The translations under genes were made by a program, and so were the position numbers. Below are positions 59,476 through 64,000 of a stretch of 64,000 bases of DNA, piece after piece. Source of the stretch: Siniperca chuatsi (taxonomy: Eukaryota > Chordata > Actinopteri > Centrarchiformes > Sinipercidae). Positions within the stretch are counted from its first letter, which is position 1, and the number at the start of each line of letters is the position of its first letter. The stretch covers positions 18,958,429 to 19,022,428 of the forward strand of contig NC_058056.1 of the NCBI RefSeq assembly GCF_020085105.1, written 5' to 3'. The notes under the pieces were generated by a model. It searched no databases. It was not told where the DNA came from and saw nothing but the letters and a program-made list of their open reading frames with translations.

Positions 59476-61119
59476 ATTATTTCAGTCCGCACATATGTCT
59501 GTTTCTCAGGCCTGACAGACTGTCTCTTGTTGAATCCATCAGTCTTGCTGTTTGACCCTGACATGTCTGTCCTTTTTAATTTAGTACATTGATCTCGCAG
59601 CTTTTTTATAAATGGCCGAGTATCTCATTATGGCTCCCAGCTCTCTCTGTGACTATAGATGATTAACACTTATGCCCGTACAGCATCAAAATAAAGGCCG
59701 TCATTTTGGGAAATTAATTTCCAGTTGAGTCCAGCAGCTGTGATGTGATGTAGGAGCACTAACCCTGTCCTGGTACTTTGTGTTCAGATAATACTGGCGT
59801 CTTCATTGCTCTTCACTTCCTGATGTGTTGGAATCTTGCAGCAGTGTTGACAAATGCTATTCAACAGCTTTGGCCAGACATCAAAGTCAGATTTCAGATT
59901 GCATCTTGAGCCAATCAAGATGAGTAGTTTTAATATGATACCCCTGCCTGTCTGTGCTTTCGTGTGAAAGTCAAGTCCTCCCTCGCTGTACTCATCTCTG
60001 CCTTTCGCTATTAACTGTTACAACACATCCTGATCCTGTCCCCATTGGACCTTCCTCATCATGCCAGTGTGGTCCTCTGGGAGGCAAGCTGTACATTTGG
60101 GTCTGAAAATAGCGTGCTGAGTGTTCTCACAGGCTGAGGTGGTCATGCGATACCCAGGCTGTGCCGCGTAAAGGAACAAGCCTCGCGGTTGCGATGCCAT
60201 CACTTGTTTTTTTTTTTTTTTTTTTGGGGTTGTGCCACAGGTCGGGCATGGAGCAGTCTAGTATGTGTCCCTGAAGCGCAGGAAGAACTCTCACCTAAAA
60301 TCATTATGTTGCAGGGCTTTGTCTTGACATTTTGATATGATCCAGTGTCAATTCATGCGTGTAATTGAGTAACAGAGAGTAGTCGTCCCTTGGATCTGAA
60401 AGCCATTGATGACGGCTTGTGAAACTCTTGTTATATTATTGTGACATATAAAATGTGATAAATCTGCCTGTTGCTTTCGAATCTGCTTGAGCTAAACTTG
60501 ATAAATCTAAATTTCTTATGTCCAAATATGGTGGGTTTTTATAGCGCTCATTCAGCAACTTCAGTCACAACACAAAGTGCACACAGACATGATTCATATG
60601 CAAATGTTTACTAAGCGAACACTGCGCCAGAAAAACAATACCACAAAGGGAACATATGTATATAAACAATACAAGATGGCCTAGTTTCTGTGCAGAAAAT
60701 GGTTACAGATATGTTAAAGCTTTAGTAGCTCCCAGGCCTTTTTACTTCAAGAGCAGGAAGATTTTCATAATCCCCACAGGCAGCACAACGACGTGAGATC
60801 TCCCCTCATTTACTCTGATCCCTCCAGGAGTGGATGCAGTGCTATTTCAATCACTGCAGTTAAAGAGAAAATCCACCACAAAACAGACTTTACCTGTGTT
60901 ATCCTGGTCAGTTCAGTAATAATGTCCTTGCTTGTGCAGATCTCCTCCAAAGTTGTCAAAGATTTTACTATGTTACTAAGTCTGTTTTCATTGAGCAAGA
61001 GGCTGTTCTGGACTGGATATCTTTGGACTGTGTTATTTTGTTTTAACTATTTGCATATAGGTTTAGTTTTAGACTAAATACTACCAGTTTTGAAGTATCC
61101 CCATAACTTTGGCTGATTG
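59476..61119. other. Presumed fyn intronic DNA, nothing recognised
   Basis: No exon or repeat family could be named, apart from a T run at about 60,206-60,225. Confidence 0.4.
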
Positions 61120-61400
61120 TAGCAGATTCCTTTTTTTCTGATTAATTGTTTTGTCTATAAATTGTCTATAAAATGTCAGAAAATAGTGTAAATGCCTATC
61201 ACAGTATCCCAGAGCCCATAGTAATGTCTTTTTAAATTACTTGTTTTGTCCAAACAACTGAGAAAAAAATGCAAAAACAGCAACATTTGAGCATATTTGA
61301 GCTAGTAGCAGTTAACCATTATTACTAAAATATCTTGACAATTTAACATTTAACAAAATTGCTGTTTGCAAATTTTCTTGACTAATGGATGAACCTAGAA
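61120..61400. repeat. hAT-like MITE fragment
   Basis: TATCCCAGAGCCCATAGTAA and TTGTTTTGTCCAAACAACTG match the family interior seen at 57.7 and 62.4 kb. The ends are degraded. Confidence 0.5.
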
Positions 61401-61794
61401 AGTTTCATGTTGACATTATAATAGTAAACAGACTTCACGTTCTCATTTCTGCTGTTTTGGGAGAGGCTTGTGCATTTTCCCCTAAATGGAAACTGTAGGC
61501 TAAACATGTTTTTTAAGGTGGTTTTTCACTTTAAATATACCTGCTATACTGTAGAGAAGGATGCTGTAAATACCAGAAGATATGAGATGTAGATATTAAT
61601 GTCATGAAAAATTATTTGTTATTTCAAGGATTACCAGAGAATCCGCAGTCCTCCTCCTCCTTGTATTTCAGTTTGTGGTCTCAGCTTTGGTCTGGGCTTA
61701 TACTGTAATGCTACCGCTGGGCTTGTTTCTTTCTGGGTATTTGATTGGGTTTTATTGGCAGTAATGAATCACAATGATCTCCTTCTCTCTGCAG

Positions 61795-61870
61795 GCGCTA
61801 TGTTCTTCTGTTAGTTAAGCATATGGAGCAAATATAGGACTGGAGAAACTGAAAATGTTGCGCACACGAG
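61795..61870 (+). other. Candidate fyn 5' untranslated exon
   Basis: A strong acceptor (pyrimidine tract CTCCTTCTCTCTGCAG, exon start 61,795) is followed 76 nt later by a donor, ACGAG|GTGAAT; a second donor lies at 61,887. The segment has short upstream ATGs but no long frame, and is on fyn's strand about 2 kb before its first coding exon. It is a splice-signal prediction only. Confidence 0.3.
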
Positions 61871-62399
61871 GTGAATTCTGGATTTTGGTAGGCATGTATT
61901 TTATATTTTCATGTAGCTGTGGGCTGCAGGTAACAGCAGAGATATTTACTTGTCCGCATCACAAAGTAGTTATTGTCTATTATTGCACCCTGTTGACAGT
62001 GAAGACAATGGCAAACTATTATGTTGCCATAATAAAAAAAGTATAATTTCTTTGCTTAATTCTGGTGTCAAATGACAAATGTGACACAATGCAGGCCAGA
62101 GCAGTGCCTTGTTTGTATTACATTTGTGTTAATATTAGGTCCTTTCAAAAAGTTAAGTACTTTAGATTTACTAAGATTTTTGTTTTCAACTACATACTGT
62201 ACTTAACTTTGCCTGTACCCTGTGTGTGTGTAGCAAGTGACACATCTGTTTGCACTTTTTTCTGAAGTTGGGTTTCTTGCTAGTAAAAGTAAAACAGATC
62301 TGAAGGAATTCAGTCATATACTCTGTAGCTTTCCTTGTAACTATTAAGCTCCAGTGTCCTTCAGGACATGCCTCTGATTCCAGCTCATTTGGGGCTGAA

Positions 62400-62680
62400 A
62401 ACTAGTTTCCTAGTAGCAAAAAATGCCCATCACAAGTTCCTAGAGCCCATGGTGACATTTTGAAATGTGTTTTTTTGTTCGACCAATAGTTCATAACTGA
62501 AAAATATTTAGTTTACTATCATAGAAGACTAACCAGAAAAGTTTCACATTTGAGAAGCTGGAACCAGTGATTTTGTTTGCCATTTTTGCTTTAAAAATTG
62601 CTTAAATGATTAATTCATGATCAAAATAATTTTCAATTAATTTTCTATCGATTGACTAACTGTTTCAGCTCTAAATCAAA
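62400..62680. repeat. hAT-like MITE
   Basis: Carries AGTTCCTAGAGCCCATGGTG, TTTGAGAAGCTGGAACCAG and the right terminus ACTGTTTCAGCTCTA. It is a decayed copy of the family at 57.2 kb. Confidence 0.6.
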
Positions 62681-63829
62681 TGTAATGAGCTGAAACTGTT
62701 ACCTCCAAAATCCTCTTTTTATGTGCGATGCTGCTGTTTTTTTTATATTATACATTGCTTATTTTCACTTATCCTGATCTAATGTTTTGTCTGTATCATT
62801 AGCAAAAACATTGTTCATAAAATGATCATTCTTCTTGTTACACTGAATTACTCTTGACAGAAAAGAGACACCACCTGTGAGTCAACCAACTGTACTGTTT
62901 AATGTGGATCTGAATCTTTAGCTGAGGTCAAGAGTGGTAGTTTCCTTCTTCCTCCGTCTGCTGCAACCCTAGCGTTTGCCCCTAGCACCACCTCTCTCCA
63001 CCTCTCTCCTGTAAACTGTAGACTGTAAACAAGTGTGTTTCCAATTAGCCGTCTCCGAAGTCAGCTGGACGCTAAAACTGATGAAAGACAATGGTGCTGT
63101 CAGCGGTCTCTTCCTAGCTGTGTTGTACCAGCTTCATGAGCTTCCAGGGCTTAAAGGGGGGCATGGTGAGCCTGAAACGTGAATTAGTTTAACTGGGTCT
63201 TTAAAGACGGTAAGGCTCTTTTTAATTGGCAAAGCAGATTGCCTATTTCATTACAGAAACTGGTTTAGCTTTGCTTTAGTGAGGCCAAATGCTTCATCAG
63301 TCCCCCTCATGAGACTCAGGGTAGAGCCAGGGAGTGGTTTGCTGTTAAGAGTCTCTTTATGCATTTAACTCGGTGCTGTGAATCTATAGATGGGTGTGTG
63401 GCTCCTCGTAAACAAAACAAAAATAAAGCGCATGCCAGCTTGTAAATGCAATGGCTGCGTGTAAATTCTTCTTACAAGTGTGGTCGTGCAATAAGATGAA
63501 AAAGTAGTGCTGTTAAACGGGATATTCTCAGCATAAAGTATCTCACGTCAACATCAACATGTACACATATTCACAACAGTGAGCACATTAGCCGTCCGTT
63601 GCAGCTCTGTCACATTATGTTCCTCTGTATAATTAGTAATGGGGTTTAAAGTATTGTGTTTAATTTCAGCCTAATTGAAAGATTTTTCACAAGGCTCTCT
63701 GTAACTCTCAGAGGAAGCTCTGAAATAATGGAATATTGAATCATAATTTCCCCAATGGAGACAGCTTTTGAGCTATTATTTTACCTGCATACTAATTTTA
63801 TCTCTGTCTCTTTCTCTCTCCACCTACAG
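62681..63829. other. Intron preceding the first fyn coding exon
   Basis: No gene was read. The last 600 bp are AT-rich, free of the MITE family and end in a long pyrimidine tract (TCTCTGTCTCTTTCTCTCTC) before the AG at 63,828-63,829. Intronic regulatory DNA may be present, but no site can be singled out. Confidence 0.45.
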
Positions 63830-63839
63830 AAAGTAGAGA

Positions 63840-64000
63840 ATGGGCTGTGTCCAATGTAAGGATAAAGAAGCAGCAAAACTCACTGATGACCGGGAGACCA
63901 GCCTGTCACACAACTCGGGGTACCGCTATGGGTCCGACCCCACGCCGCAGCACTACCCCAGCTTCGGGGTCACCACCATCCCCAACTACAATAACTTTCA
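63840..64000 (+). CDS. Tyrosine-protein kinase FYN, first coding exon (partial)
   Basis: The exon starts at 63,830 after a strong acceptor, and its ATG lies 10 nt inside. The 53 residues visible begin [14 protein letters not shown], the SH4 membrane anchor, with Gly2 for myristoylation and Cys3 and Cys6 for palmitoylation. They continue through the FYN unique region, including [17 protein letters not shown] and IPNYNNF. The match to vertebrate FYN is close and distinct from SRC and YES. SH3, SH2 and kinase domains lie beyond the window edge. FYN is a src-family kinase at the inner plasma membrane, acting in T-cell, neuronal and adhesion signalling. Which teleost duplicate (fyna or fynb) cannot be told from this fragment. 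Confidence 0.95.
   Translation, partial: MGCVQCKDKEAAKLTDDRETSLSHNSGYRYGSDPTPQHYPSFGVTTIPNYNNF

Noticed and set aside
1-64000. CRISPR arrays, operons, phage or plasmid functions
   Set aside because: No regularly spaced short repeats, no ribosome-binding-site-led gene strings; all supported genes are intron-split vertebrate genes.

Overview
The window looks like ordinary vertebrate nuclear DNA from a ray-finned, probably spiny-rayed (percomorph), fish. I see split genes with canonical GT-AG introns, a short-chain fibrillar-cap collagen, a src-family kinase, and many dispersed repeats of kinds common in teleost genomes. There is no prokaryotic, phage or viral gene cluster. Five protein-coding genes can be supported by exon-by-exon reading: a four-and-a-half-LIM gene, best matched to fhl5 (10,701-12,994, +); a tgfbrap1/VPS3-like gene of 11 coding exons (15,471-21,024, +); col10a1 (41.4-46.7 kb, +); a MARCKS gene on the minus strand (52,508-50,814, with 3' UTR to about 49.89 kb); and the first coding exon of fyn, which runs off the right edge (63,840-64,000, +).

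Layout. 1-10.3 kb has no recognisable gene and is built partly from repeats. One is a decayed tyrosine-recombinase retrotransposon of probable Ngaro/DIRS type at 5.45-8.65 kb. 10.3-21 kb holds the tandem fhl5 and tgfbrap1-like pair, with a hAT-like MITE in the fhl5 3' UTR. 22-41 kb is a gene-poor stretch with several nested repeats, including a LINE reverse-transcriptase pseudogene at 35.85-37.65 kb that is split by a foldback element. 41.4-46.7 kb is col10a1. 49.9-52.9 kb is marcks with a CpG-richer promoter. 53-63.8 kb is the presumed 5' region of fyn, including a candidate CpG-rich promoter at 55.64-56.36 kb, a candidate untranslated exon at 61.8 kb, and a cluster of hAT-like MITEs.

The genes do not form an operon or pathway. 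FHL5 is a muscle/testis-type LIM cofactor, TGFBRAP1 is the Vps3-like subunit of the CORVET endosomal tether, collagen X is hypertrophic-cartilage/bone matrix, MARCKS is a PKC/calmodulin-regulated membrane-actin protein and FYN is a membrane-anchored tyrosine kinase. Their company is informative. FHL5, MARCKS, COL10A1 and FYN all lie on human 6q16-q22, whereas human TGFBRAP1 lies beside FHL2 on 2q12. The fish locus therefore appears to keep a second LIM + TGFBRAP1 pair from the vertebrate genome duplications.

I found no convincing undescribed biological system. The most interesting items are the paralogous gene pair, the Ngaro-like terminal repeat architecture, and several unusually readable nested transposon insertions with target-site duplications. 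Exon boundaries were read by eye from splice signals, frame and remembered protein families. No search or alignment program was run.
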